DNA from: Bedellia somnulentella
Taxonomy: Eukaryota; Arthropoda; Insecta; Lepidoptera; Bedelliidae
Direction of reading: 5' to 3'
Assembly: GCA_963576735.1 (NCBI GenBank)
Contig: OY755178.1
Span: forward strand, 10,416,001 to 10,480,000
Length of the DNA: 64,000 nucleotides
Shown: positions 47,290 through 61,400 of the stretch, piece by piece
Layout: the number at the start of each line of letters is the position of its first letter
Numbering within the stretch: position 1 is the stretch's first letter
Translations under genes and position numbers: made by a program
Notes under the pieces: model-generated
The model's database searches: none
Told to the model about the DNA's origin: nothing
The model's input: the letters and a program-made list of their open reading frames with translations, nothing else

Positions 47290-50200
47290 GGTTTGTATGT
47301 TCCTTATGGAAACAAAAACTACTCGACGGATTTTAACGAAACTTGGTACAATTATTCTCCATTCTCCTGGGCAGGTTTTTGTATACTTTCCAGCAGAGTA
47401 GTAAAGGGGAATTTTGGGAAATTTTGGGAAAACGGGAGAAGTTACTACATTTTTTAAGCTTCCGTCGCGTGTGCAGCCTTAATGGTTAAACTTACATAGA
47501 AATCATGTATGACGGAAATATTCTTCATAAAATTATCTAAAAAAATTATCAACAGTTTATGTCTATCTTTTACGGTTGACTCACAACAACACGTGTAATT
47601 CCTGATAGCTTAGCAGTTTGGAACATTCTGATTATATTTGTTTACTCTTACGTTTGTAAACCTCTCACTCATCCCTAATTTAAAAAAGGTAACATGTTTA
47701 CATATTCAATAAAAAAAGAATCATAGAAATCGGTAGAGAAACACCGAAATTATACATAAAATAAGCCATCGCGCCCGTGACCAAAACCGAATCGTTACTA
47801 ATTTACATATAACATACTAGATGGCGCCAGTAGTTGCATCCTACAACACGTAATGATTTATTTTTTAGATTGTTATAAATACTTCATAGCGTTTTAATCC
47901 AAAATTTGCTATTAAACGGAAATACTGAACCGTTCATTAAAGCGCATTAAAAATCACCAAACTACACTGTTTAAGGAGTGCTATAAATTTAATAAATTGA
48001 AAACATTGCGCTGAATTTCACAATGCTTGAGCAGTGACTAAAGAAAGAAACCTCAGATATTTAAAAAACAACGCTACCCGTGCGAAGCTGGGACGATCCA
48101 CTAGTTGTAAATAAAATATAAGTGTCTAACATTATGATTTATTTTATTGACAGTTCATGAATAGGTTCATATACTCACAAAAACAACTAAACCGAGGGTA
48201 GGCAGAGCTTATGAATAACCAAAGGTTAAATAATATTCAAATATAGCATTGTTTCGTTGGTTTGGCTACAAATCAATATAGCCCCAGTTTTTTAAGAAAA
48301 AAAGATGGGTGACCTATGCCAGACTCTAATATACTGACTTAAAAAAAGCAGATCATCAGTTTTCCTGATTGTTGCTTCTCTTTTTACATACATACACTCA
48401 CGGCTATAAATCCCTAAAAGGGGTATCAGTTTTGAAAGGACAAAGAAAAAACTGTAAAAATATGAAAGCGTATTCTATCAATATTCTTTCTACATATCTT
48501 TGTATACATGTATCTTATCTAAATAAATATATTTTGATACAGGTTAAACAAATATATATCTTAAATAGCAAAAATATAGGAAAAAACGTTTTTTTTTATT
48601 CTTAGCTACAAAGTAAAATCATATGGAAAAATTACATTAAAAAAAAGAAAAATTTAAATTAAAGGCATTTTTTTTTAATAAATCATAAACATTTGGATAA
48701 AAAATATGAGTTCTGAGTTGAGTAAGTTTACGCATTAGCTTAAATAATAAAAACCACTTCAAACATGACACAAAACTTGCATTAACCTGGGTAGCAATGA
48801 ATTGGCGACTGTCTTAGCATTATCGTTGTTAGCTAAAATCCTACAACGCTGATTAAACGTTGAAAGTAAAAGTCTTACAAGTCAGAAGGTTTAGACAAAG
48901 TACTTTATTTATAGATTATAGCAACCGGTTGATGCTTGAAATATTGATCATGCCGCGTATAACATATAAAAACTGTGAGGTAAAGGGAAATGGGACCGCT
49001 GTAGGGTTAAAATAAAAGGAAGCACATGATTTGATAAAGACAAAGGCTCAGTTCTGAGGTGAAAGACGAAGAAGTTCGCATGGCTATTGTATCCTTGGTA
49101 ACTGGACACAAATTAAAGATCAGATGTCTTATTCACTATTTCTCTTTTTACAGCTACTACGTATAACATTAATCACTACATTATTTAATATGACGTTCCA
49201 GATTTTAGTATATTTTTCCGTTTAGCCACAATATGATCTCGTATTACAAATTTGATGATAGTTCATCATCATCATCAGCCTATAGACGTCCACTGCTGGA
49301 CAGATACAAAATACGTCAGTATCGGTACTTTTTCGACGACTGATGAGCTAAACAATATTGATTATATAGTATTTTCTAAGATTTTCACGATTGCAAATTA
49401 TAATTGAAACAACTATTGATTTTTCGCATATTTTAATCGCGTTTCATTTATTTATTATTATTTTACATAAGCACAACTAAGCGAGGGAAGAACACTAGCA
49501 AGACTCCAGATAACATTAGCTCTTTTTGTACATAGCAAATATTAAACGCAAATGTAACTTAAAATTTTGTGAAGGTAGTTAGTATTAATAATTTTATAGT
49601 ACTGTATAATGACAAATAACACCTCAGTCTTCCCGTGACCATGATAACTGAAAAGTTTTCGAAACGTCGGGCTTTAAAAATAATGTAATAACACGCGATT
49701 AAAATATCCGAAAAACCAATAGTTGTTTCAATTATAATATTGTTTAAAATACAAAGCTTTGTATTAAATTTTATTTACACAACAAATGAAAAGTAAAATT
49801 GAAGTTGCATAAGTTAGGTAGACTCAATTAACCTTTATTTTCTAAATTTCAGCAATACGAAAAATATAGTAGTAATGGCTATAGTAGTAAATTACTTATT
49901 GATTAGACAAAAGTTATGGATTAGTTGTTTTTATAAGTCATATCAACCTATTTTTATGCTTTTTGGTATTTAAGTTCCAAATGAAGACGAGGAAAAATTT
50001 ACTTCATAGCTCTGGCTACCCTTGTCAGTATGGTACCCAATAGTGTAGAAAAGTCGGAGGAAGGCGAACATCTAGTCTTTAAGCAATTTTAAATATTCCA
50101 ATAGGTTCACTTACTCCAATTGTAAGATATAAAAAATCCGCTTGTTTTTGTGGTTACCATTTATTTTGTTTATTTTATATTTAGTAATTAGGCTATCAAG

Positions 50201-52357
50201 ACGTTTCTTATAATCCTTTTTCATATTCCTTTAACTTATTTAGTCATCATTGGAGAGTCATAGTAAGTAATTTCAACTAACTAAATCAGGGACAAACGGC
50301 AACACTAACATTTGCATTTATACAGTATGTTTTTAACTATTTCATCTACATGCCATCTCAAAAAAAACTGCCATACTGCTGATGTCTTAAAAACCATTTT
50401 CTATATCGAAAGACCTTTTTCTCTTCATATTATGTAAATATGAGTCTTACTTCCTTATTTCCTTTTAAGTAAAATGTAACGAACTTTCTCATTAACGGAT
50501 GCAAAATCGATTTTATTGATTGTAGTCACTGGTGGTGGCAGCAGACTGAATAAACGACTAGCAGTATGGCTACTTCAGTACGATACAGTGATAAAAATTG
50601 TCATAAGCGACACCGAATATATTGATATCGACAAAGGTGATTGGGTAGAAGTGACAATTTCTGGTAAACTGAGTCGACAGTTATAAGTAACAACCGACAG
50701 AGCGAATTAAAATTGGTTTTTAGTAATGGGGTATAAGCGACAGATGAATTGTAAACAATCATCGGTTATAGGGTTTAAGCGACTCTGCGGAAGTTCCTAA
50801 AAAAATGTAATAAGGCATATGCGACAACAGTTTAACCAAACTTTAAGGAGAAATAGTGTTCAACCAACCTAAAAAAATTAGAACGGATAAGGTAAACGGA
50901 CATAAGTGACTTGAAAAAATATATACGTTTATGGAAAAAGTAGATAAGTAACATGAATTCATAAACTGGTAAAAAGTAATATGGCATAACGATCTTTGAT
51001 TCGAAAATATGCTTTTTTTGCATAAGCACAACCGCCTTTCAGATAAAAATGGCCTAAAATGTGGTCGGTTACATCAAAATACTATCCTAAAACACAGTTT
51101 TTGGTCTAGGCGTAAGCGACACAAAATTAATCGTAGAGCTATAGGAGTAAGCGCATTCGATAGAGCGATTTTTTTTAAGTATGATGGCATTCAAAAGTCA
51201 TTTTCGGAAAAAGTGTCGCTTATGCCCTATTACCTTTTAACCGTCGATATGTATGTATGTATGTATATTAATTTATATTCACATGGATAAATAAGCTTTT
51301 TACACGATAAATGAAGAAGTTATATTATTTAGCTGACTTAGCCAAACTTTAATTGCTAGTTTCGAGACAAATAGAAAGTTTTATTTATTACAAACATTTC
51401 GACTGGAATACGAAGCTACTAGAATTTCCTTATCACTCTCAAACTTGAGAACTGCTCGTACGGTCTTTAGACTGCACAAAGTCAAAGTCATGATATTGGT
51501 TCCGTCAAGAACAACAAGATATATATATAGAGCTGAAGCTTAAACTTAAACTTGCTGCATTTACTGCATTAGTTTATATGTTTATTCAGTAAATATAAAT
51601 ACTTATGTGAGAGTTATGTTAGAGCGCACACTACTGCGGATTCACTTGCTCATAGCAGCGTCTCATTCATAATCCTACATCGCGGTATGTAAATGTGTTT
51701 CGAGTTAAGGTATAAATACAAATTATAAGTTGGTACACAGCAGGGTGTACTGGCCAGTATATCTTTGCTGTTCCCACACTTATATATTACTAGCTTTCCG
51801 CCCACGGCTTCGCCCGCGTGAAATTCGATTATATTGCTGTATAAAGCACTACTATAAGAAAACTTCTCATTCCTACGATTTCCCTCGGAAACATCATTTT
51901 TTTCCGGGATAGAAGTACTCTATTATTTAATCCAAACTTTTAACTATACGTATGCGAAATTTCAAAGCAATCGGTTCAGTAGTTACGGCGTGAAAGCGGA
52001 ACAAATAAACAAACAAACAAACTCACTTTCCCATTTATAATATTAGTAAGGATTACAGTCATCGTATACATACACCACATAATTTTAATTAAGGCCAAGC
52101 GAGGGTAAAGGTGAACATTATCAACTTTTTGCTAATGCCTTATTCTCTTGGATCATATGTACATATAGGCACGGCTATGAATGTTAAATTGCCGGGTTTA
52201 CAAAGTCTTGGATATAAATCCATGAACGTTAATGGGAGAAGAAATAAAAGAACGATGGTAATGGGATATCTAGCCACAACGCTCAAAAAAGTCCTACCCT
52301 TTATCGCCTCGTACGACACACCTGTTGGATAAAATGAGTAAGCCGGCACTACACAGA

Positions 52358-52401
<44 letters not shown>

Positions 52402-55400
52402 CTACGCTGTGTAGTGTCGGCTTAGAATAGTACTACCCCATTTCTTCCGGTGACGGTACGTCAGAGGCGACTTTTGAAGGGATTTTTGGGCGATGCGGTT
52501 GGAGACCCATCACCAATAACCATTATTTCACCATCTTTTCCTTCAAATTTCCAAAAGTGGCTTAGGAATTTTTAATTCCTTAGGTCTGGCTAACCCCTAT
52601 AAGGATTTATAGCCGTGAGTATATGTATGTATATATATATATATTGGAACCAGCCACTTTTTGAAGTTGCGTGGGGAAAAGATGGTAAAATAAAGGTAAG
52701 GTTGTTGGTGATGGGTCTCCAACCGCATCGCCCAAAAATCCCTTAAAAAGCTTCAATACCGTTAGTCGCCTCTTACGTTCACCCACCGGAAGAAATGGGG
52801 TAGTGCTATTCTAAGCCGACACTACACAGCAAATGATATGAATGAAATATAATGTAAAGGTTTTTTTCGTTCTCTCGAGAGCACGTTTAAACGTCTGTCC
52901 CAGCATATCAGGGTTGTAGATAATCTATTATCTGTATGTGTATATTATGATCTGTTAACCTAGCCTGTAGCTGGACGATAGCAAAATTACCTTATTCAGG
53001 GTGGGCTCGACCCTATAGGTGCTTCATTATTTATTTGTTTTCACTACACAATTTTTAAGACATTTTTCTGCTTAAAGAACACCGATGTCCGGACTCTTCT
53101 TGCAAGAAGTCAAGCCAAATGCAAAAGTACTTTTTTCTACGGAGCTTTAGCCGACGCTGCTTTGGCAAAAGGTAATTTAATTTTGATAAAGTACATAATA
53201 CCGCTCTCTGTTATGTTGTTATTGATGCATTTATTATTATTGGAGTATAAGAATGTAAATAAATGTTAAATAGCAGTAGTCATGTGTACTGTTATCAAGT
53301 TAAGTGTAAAATTTATTTGGTTTACTAATTATACTCTGCATTTGCTTGTTATCTAAAAAGCTAACACAATCAAGCGACATGATAGTCCAGTGGATAGAAC
53401 ACCCGCCCGAAAAACAGAAGGGCGTGAGTTCCAATCCTGGGACGGGCCTACACCAATTTGTCTTTTCTAAAGACATATGTGTGGTTAATTTATCATGTTT
53501 GCTAACGGTGAGGGAAAACATCGTGAGGAAACCCACATGGCTGAGTTGTACTTAGTCATGTGACAGTGTATTCGTACAAAACGGCGATAGGCCTGCCCCC
53601 TATCACGTGAGTACACTGTCTAAGCAAAACGTGGGTACCTTCTCTGGAAACTAGATGGCGCTTGCCATGTGAGTTCAGGAGTATTGGTACCTCTGCCAAC
53701 CCCTTCGGGGATAAACGGCGTGAACGTTTATGTTTATGTTTATGTCTAACACAATCACTATGCTATCAAAATCAGCAACGATAATATCCGTAAAACAAAC
53801 AATCCCGTTGCAAGTTGCAATATTATCGCTGTCAAGACAGCCAATACGAATACAAACTGATACTGAAAATAACAATTTTGCAACTTGCGATACAATCGAC
53901 GGTCGCTAAAGATACATAATCAAGGTCACGATTGACTTACATATCCCTAAGAGTTACAAAACTTAGAATGAGCACATTACATGCAGAAACAAGTTTTACC
54001 GTTTAGGTTCGCGTATTCTGTAGTGGCGAACACGTACGAACCAAGCGATGTAGAGTGAGTAGGTTCAAAGCATCTTTCTCATGGAGCAAAACGATTACTA
54101 GATCGTCACAGGAAACCGATGGTTGAAGGTAACCCAGGACCAGTAGTTTTGAAAATTACTGGGAGACACCCACGTCCGGCAGTGGACTATTGGTTGAATT
54201 AATTGCTGATAAAAATGACGACAATGATATCGAAATAAAATTAATATACCGATTAGTATAACGAAAAGTCTCTACAAAAAAGAAATTTATTAATCTATAC
54301 ATAGTATAAAATGAAGTTGCAAAGGGCGCCCAAATCATGTTTGTTACCTAGGATCTCAAAAACTACTATATCAATAGCTATGCGGTTTTCAATAATGGAA
54401 AGAATACATTCCAGGGATTCTATAGGTGTATAATTTACCTACTTAAGAAATTATTAGAGTAATTGTAACAGTTATCAGACGGAAGGAAGAAAAACGAGCT
54501 TTTTGGAGGCTTGCATTGCGTGCGCTGCTGAAATAACTCAAAATACAGAATAACAATGTATGGGGGAATTATCCTTCTCAAAAAGGTCTATAAAAAATCA
54601 ACAAAAGCGTAAGTCTACCCTTTAAGGTTTAGCCACAATAACGATTTTAGTGGTGTACAAGTTTAATTTACGAAATATCTTTTTTTTCAATTACTCGATG
54701 TTCCTACCGACATAGACCAATAAACATGAAATAAAATGCATATCAAATTAAACCTGATGAAATGAGGATTCCGAATATATACACATCATAACAATTTTAT
54801 GTTAATATTAATACACAAGATGCATTTACAATGCCGAGGGCAGAGATGGCGGCGGCGGCGGCTGCGTTCCGTCGTTGTGTCAGTCGGTCGGTCCGCATAG
54901 CACGACAGTGGCGGCGCGCGGCGGCGACGGGGCGGTGGTGGGGTTGGGCTCATATTGAGGTGCGCGACCCGAACGGGCGGACACGTGAGGGCAGACAACG
55001 TTGATGATGGTAAAATTTTCAGTGCGGCGCGGCGCGGCGCTTCGTTTCAAGTTTACAATTGATTTTTAAAATTTAATTTATCTGATTCATTTTAAATAAT
55101 AATTTTGTACAAAGAAACCTTGAATAGGTAAAATATAGGTAGTTAAGTTTCGGTTAAAGAAAGCAAATTTACAGTACGAAGTCTGTCGGGTCAGCTAGTC
55201 AGTTATAAAGGAAAATGATGTTAAAGAACGAGATAACGCTATGTATGATTCCATTCTTAAGATTGATAGTATCATTATAGGACCACATCATTTACAACTC
55301 ACTTTTTAAACTGACTATTGATTTATTTCGGAAAGAAAAATAAAATGTTCGCAATTAAAGGATCATATTAAGACAGTAAGACAATAGCTGCTACAGCCTT

Positions 55401-58400
55401 TGTTGAAGTTCTGTTTAAGTAATTTCATAAAAATGTTCTCCTAAGTAGTAAATAACTGAAGCGACTCGCAATATATTATTATCAACCTATTTAGGTTAGT
55501 TTAAATCTTTTTGTTCATGAAAACTTCATGTGGGGATTATTACTAATAAATAAAGAATAAATAAAGGAAAGAAATGGGTTACCTTCCGAATTAGTAAAAA
55601 TTCGGAGGTAGGAAACGCAAAAACTACTTAAACTTGTAAAAGAAATAAAGGATAGAAGAATTTAGCACTGCCAGCCATTGACACGGTAGCTCAATTGGAA
55701 GAGCAACGGGGGCGTATACCCGAGGTAGCGGGTTCGATTCCCGCCTGTGTCGAAATTTTTCTTTCCTTTATTTATTACTATTTAGGGTAGGTTCAAAGTT
55801 TTCAGTGAGGTCTTGAGTTGCGATGCAATATATATTACTAGAGAATACATATTGGTTTGTATCATGTAATTTATTTTGCCCAGAATTAGAGCCCGATAAT
55901 CTAAAAGTACAGCAAGTCTACGTGGAGACAGAATATCAGAAATGTGAGTTCGAGCGCGCGCTAATGCTGTCCCACAGGGGTGCGCAAATAAGAAAATTAC
56001 CAACGAATTTCTCCGAATGTGTGAAACATTCGGAATGTACCGTAAGTCAGTTGAATACTTTTTTGTATTTGTAGCGTATAGGAAACATGATGATGCCGGA
56101 AATTTCCAGAAGTATATCTGCGCATAGCACTTTATTTAAAACTTATATTTAAAAATCCACTAATCCAGTTCTATTGACATGACAGGTTGCTATATGACAG
56201 GTCACTGCTATTTGTGGCTTTCCTAGATGCGGCTAAGGTGTATTACGTGCCTTAAATTGGAAAGAGATATAAAAAAAATCTTCGCCAGTGACCAAGCGGG
56301 AGACTTTTGTCATTTAGCGCCGGGCTCGCGGTTTGGATGGTCGGAAGTTTAAATTAATTGTACTTCGACCTTTCCAATGCGTTTGATGCCTAGTTTGGTA
56401 TGTTTTTATACCAAAAGTGGCCAATGAGTCCTTTAGCATGCGGTTATTTTCCGTCGTTCTTGAACCCCAATTTTTGCCGAGATTGTGGAGTCAAGCATAA
56501 CTTAAAGTGGAAAATTGTTGTTTCATGGATCTTATCTCAGAATGAGTCGCTTGAAGTGTTGATATTATGTTTTCAACATACAAGACGTACCGAAATACCT
56601 TGTATGACTCTCTGGCATGTGCAAATGCAACACTACCTAGCGAGATGACTGAGCGTATACTTCTTTTGAATAGTGTAACGGTGGGTCATTGTAATTACTT
56701 ACTAAGAGGACAACGCACAAATGCGCTGAAGAGTTATTACACAGGAAGGGGAAGATTTTTTGAGACCCAGCTCTCTACTTCACTTTGATCCACCATTCCC
56801 AGAACCACTCCCCAAGTTGTGTAATGGGTGAGTGAAGGTTATATGTATTTGTGATTGGGGTGACTAGCATAAAGTAGTGTGACCTGTCCACGTTGTATCG
56901 ATAAGTCGAACTACAGTTGTGTCGTACATTTTAAATTAGCTTTTTTTACATTTTTACAGATAACAGATTGCATAGGAGACTGCGCCCGAAAAACTTTGAA
57001 CCTATCACAGAAACTATTAAAATCTGGCAAACTCAAAGATGTACCATTCCGCGAAGATCTTGATCATTACAATACTCCTAGAAAATCAAGAATAAAACCA
57101 GAAACTACATCTAAGGTTATAATTTATTTTAATTCTATAAGGCTAATTATGAACTTCATGACGTGGAAATATCTCATAGCTTTACTATTATAGATATGTT
57201 TTTTTGTACACTACAATGATATCTGAATGACAGTGTGTATGATGTATAAAAACTTCATTAATAAGAATGATTTAAGCATGCAAAGCTATCCTCGAATTTA
57301 AGACCAATGTTAATTTTAGAGTATAACTGAATAACTTAGCCTGTTTTTAGATGATGATGTTATCCTTCAGCTTTAGAAAGACTTACTAATACAAAATGAA
57401 ACACGAATAAATTAATTCACGACAACATTCATCATGTGTCAGAGAAATCTTTATATTGATCTAATTTTCTAAAGCAATGATAAATATATATTATAATAAT
57501 AAACATAAAAACATAAACGTTCACGCCGAATATCCCCGAAGGGGTTGGCAGAGGTACTAATATTTCTTAACATCACGTGACTTTGTCACCTGGTGTTCAG
57601 AGTACCCACGTTTTGCAAGGACAGTGTACTCACGTGATAGGGGGCAGGCCTATCGCCGTTTTGTACGAATACACTGTCACATGACTAAGTACGACTCAGC
57701 CATGTGGGTTTCCTCACGATGTTTATAATAATATATTTTATTTAAGATAAATTATTAAAAACTTGTAAGGCTCGTATAAATCAACCAATCAAATACATAA
57801 ATACATATACCAACCAAATAAATATATACACGAAACTGACCGCAGTACAAATCTCAGTCTTTGATAAACAAATTACGAGTATAAACATTAAATCAAAAAT
57901 TTATTGTAATGTTATTAACAGGTCCAAGAAGTATCACAAACAGAGGCTTACAAAAAATATCTAACAGAACGTTTTATGGCTTCTAAATATTTGGACAGGA
58001 TGGCTCACGATAAATATTTTCTAATTAACCTTGTGAAAGACGAGAGAATTAAGTCCGCTAACAAGAAAGGATCCAAAGAATTGGAAGAATTAGCAAAGAA
58101 AGCACTTTGTGATTTGGAAAAAAGACAAGTAAGTATTCTTTGCATATACACCACAAAAACACACATATGGAAAAATTTATACACCAGCTTTAATTAAATA
58201 AATTCCGTCTACCTATTTCGTTTCGGGTTGCTGTTTCTTAATTGTAAAAATTAAACAATCGATGCGATACCAAAAACATAACTAAAGGTTTTGTCAATTT
58301 GATTATGACATATAATATCATAAAGCTGAGGAATTTCTAATTCCTTAGCTGTAGCTAACCCTTCTAGGGATTTATAACCATGAGTATATGTATACAAATA

Positions 58401-61400
58401 AAAAATAGAGGTAGTTAAATCAGAGTTTTATAGTTAGTTATTTTTGGAAGTTAAATGCAGAAATGCTGATGAAACTAAGTAATAGTTGCTTTTCTCATAT
58501 TACAACCATGGAAACGTATAACATGATATATAACATGATTCAAAATTATAATCTTGTTTTATATATATGCTTATATGGACTGAAAACTAAAATGTAATAT
58601 AAAATGTACTCATATCCTGCCTATATTCATAACTATAAATCCCAAACTACTCCGGTTTGCGGAATTTTGAGTTTAGCCAGGGCCTCAGTAATGGAAAGCG
58701 TTTAGTATTTTTTGGAAGATTTGTGCGAAAAATATATAATTAGAAATAATGGCTGGATAGCAGATCTTCAGCCGTATTGCCCAATTATCAAGTGATAATA
58801 CTTTTAATTGCCTTATGTGAAACCAATTCTAACAGCAATTTATAACTAATAGCTATTTTGTAAAAGGATCCCGCTTTTGATCATCTTTGCAGTCGTCTGT
58901 TCATGCATTTCAATGTACTACGCGCTATTTTTATTAATAAATACTTTTTAATCAAAAACTGCATAATTTTTATCACAGCATTAGTTCACACTAGAGTAGG
59001 CAGAGGCAGAGACAAGAAAACCCATCGTCAATTTGTATAATCCTGAAAATTCCTCTTTCTCTTTATTGACAAACATTTAAATTTTAGTAATAAGTAAAGA
59101 TGTATTTTAAATGCGAGCATTAAAATTCAGAATCAGCTATTTATTTGCAATAGCGTATTAACATTCACCAAAATGCATTATAGGCGGTTCTCCGAGAAAG
59201 ACGTCCAATATATTCAATGCGGGCGTCAGAAGAAGCTGCTAAAGCGCGTCTGAAGGAAGCTCGTAAACAAAAACTAAATCACCAACAAGCCCAATACATT
59301 AAAGATGCAAAACGAGTGCTAAAAGCAACAGTTGTGATGTATGAAAAACGTGATACGGCGAAATGTCTCGAGAATGTGGAATTCGCTATGTCGCAAATAT
59401 CGAGAATTCCAGCCAGTCTGCTGCCAGGGAAAGATAAATTCATGAACGAACTTTATAACATTGTTGCTAACACTTTCTTGGATCAGGTGAGTTTTATACA
59501 GATTTCTTGAGACGGTGAAATGACTGAGAATGAATAGACTAAGAATTTAGCTTATAATTTTTCGTTTGGATTTCGTGTGAAATTTTAGCACATTGTTTTG
59601 GTGTATAGTGGAAGGCAACCTCATGTTGTAATCACACACTGATATTTGTTGTGCAAAATTTTATTTATATATTAATTTTACCAAATTCTAAAAGTCTGTC
59701 TAAAAACAAGTGATTTCACTTCTATTTCAAGGTAGGTAAGGTTGAAATTATAGTGGTAATATAGTTGCCACTGCCTTAAAAAGGAATAATAAAATGCATA
59801 CGCAGAATAATCTGTCTCCTCAAAAGTCGAGAAATTAATGTATCCCAAATTCATAGATTGTAATTCTGAATTCAGCCAAGATATACTGCCAGTACACTCT
59901 ACTGTGTACCAACTTATAATTTATATTTATGCTTAGTTAGAGGTACATTCAGATACTACCGTGAAGGATTTTTAGTCAGACGCTGCTAGTGTGTGAGTGA
60001 GTCCAATGTCTTGAGGTCGCTAAACATTATTGTAAAATTATATTAAATTTTAAAGGGACTCTAAATTCTTAGTAACATTACATTTTATTTTATTTATTTT
60101 GATTTTTTAAGTCCATAGCGCACCAACAGTGCAAACACTTAACAATATTGTTTACAATAAAAAGGGAAAAACTGGTGCTTGCACTAATAACAGGTGCACT
60201 CAGCATTAACAAAGAACTTGTTAGTTGGAAATGTATCTAACAAAGTTAGACAAACTTGAGCAAAACCTAACAAAAATAGAAACAGAATCTATCATATAGT
60301 TGTCATTATATGTAATTATGTTCGTAACATTTATGCATTAAAAATACTTTGTCTAAATTAACATGCCCTAACATATTCATTACATATTATTAAATTCTAG
60401 AAAATAGTATCAAGACCAGCAAGCGAAGCCGAACGAGAACAAAGGGCATTCATTCTACTGGGATTAGCTGTATCACGGGAACCCAGTCTTGATTCAATAC
60501 TTCCAGTTCGGCCTATGGCACCACCTCGAGACTCTAAGTAAGGAAAACTCCACTTTATACTAGTATTGGAAATACAATGGTATTTTTATATTAATGGTTA
60601 AAAGAAATGTTTAGTTGAAATTGATTTATTTAAATTGAAAGATAGTACTAATTTGATTTATATAATATGATGTAATGTGTGTGTAGTGCCAGCTATACTG
60701 TAGTGTTGGCTTAGAATAGTGCTACTCCATTTTTTCCCTTGGTTGTTTGTAAAGGCGACTAAGGGATTGGGCTTTTAAAATTATTTTTGGGTAATGAAGC
60801 TGGAGTCCCATCACCGAAAACCTTAAATGTACACTTTTCCCCTCTAAACTTCATAAAGTTGCTGATGAATAAGAGCTTATTTCTATTCCAAACCTCTGGC
60901 TACCCCTTCTAGGGAATTATAGCCGTGAGTATGTTTTCTTAGTTTAATAATATTTTTCCGAGAGGTGAAACAGCAAGTTTAAGACGGAAAGACGGACGGA
61001 AAATGCGGAATATAACTATAAATTATATCATATTAGTACATACGTACATACATATATTTCTTGGTTTACATGTATTTAATTGCACTTTTATACATATATA
61101 AGGGCTATTGCCACTGAACCATAATCATCATCAGCCAATAGACATGAAATGTTGGACGTAGGCCTCCCTTGATATTTTAAAAACGACCGATTCTCTACTG
61201 TTCTAATCCGAAACTTTCATCAAATTGTTGGTCCAACCTCTAACGAAACTACCACGGTATTAAAATAAAATACTCTGAAACTATAAAATTATTATATTGG
61301 AACCGTTTTTCCCAGACAGCGTCTTCGCAGGCTTGAAAGAAACTTAGGCTTAACAACACGCGTTGTAGAAAAATGTTACACTCTCCATGAGCTGTCACGC

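Larger units (their letters stand above)
46382..51250. mobile_element. 4.87-kb inverted-repeat transposon with subterminal AAGCGACA arrays
   Basis: Terminal repeats 46382-46418 and 51214-51250 match at 35 of 37 positions (tip ATATCGACGGTTAAAAGG, then TAATAGGG and AAGCGACA). Copies or near-copies of TAAGCGACA recur inside both ends: near 46885, 46973 and 47092 at the left, and near 50605, 50730, 50770, 50812, 50897, 51109 and 51143 at the right. No long frame is present, so it is non-autonomous. It contains a SINE A, a (CTGT)n-bearing repeat, a SINE B scrap, an RTE scrap and a 342-bp inverted-repeat element. It fills most of ODAD4 intron 2. The superfamily is not assigned, because the flanks are CATA repeats that hide the target duplication. 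Confidence 0.72.

Noticed and set aside
47198..47401. SVCL-repeat open frame
   Set aside because: Translation of the (CTGT)n microsatellite.
54786..54998. Arg/Pro-rich minus-strand open frame
   Set aside because: Composition artefact of the GC island.
55680..55751. Functional tRNA gene
   Set aside because: The anticodon stem has only four pairs with an 8-nt loop, and the unit is part of a repeated element.
56400..56788. Two overlapping open frames in ODAD4 intron 4 as extra exons
   Set aside because: No TPR or family similarity, and the flanking exons already join in phase without them.
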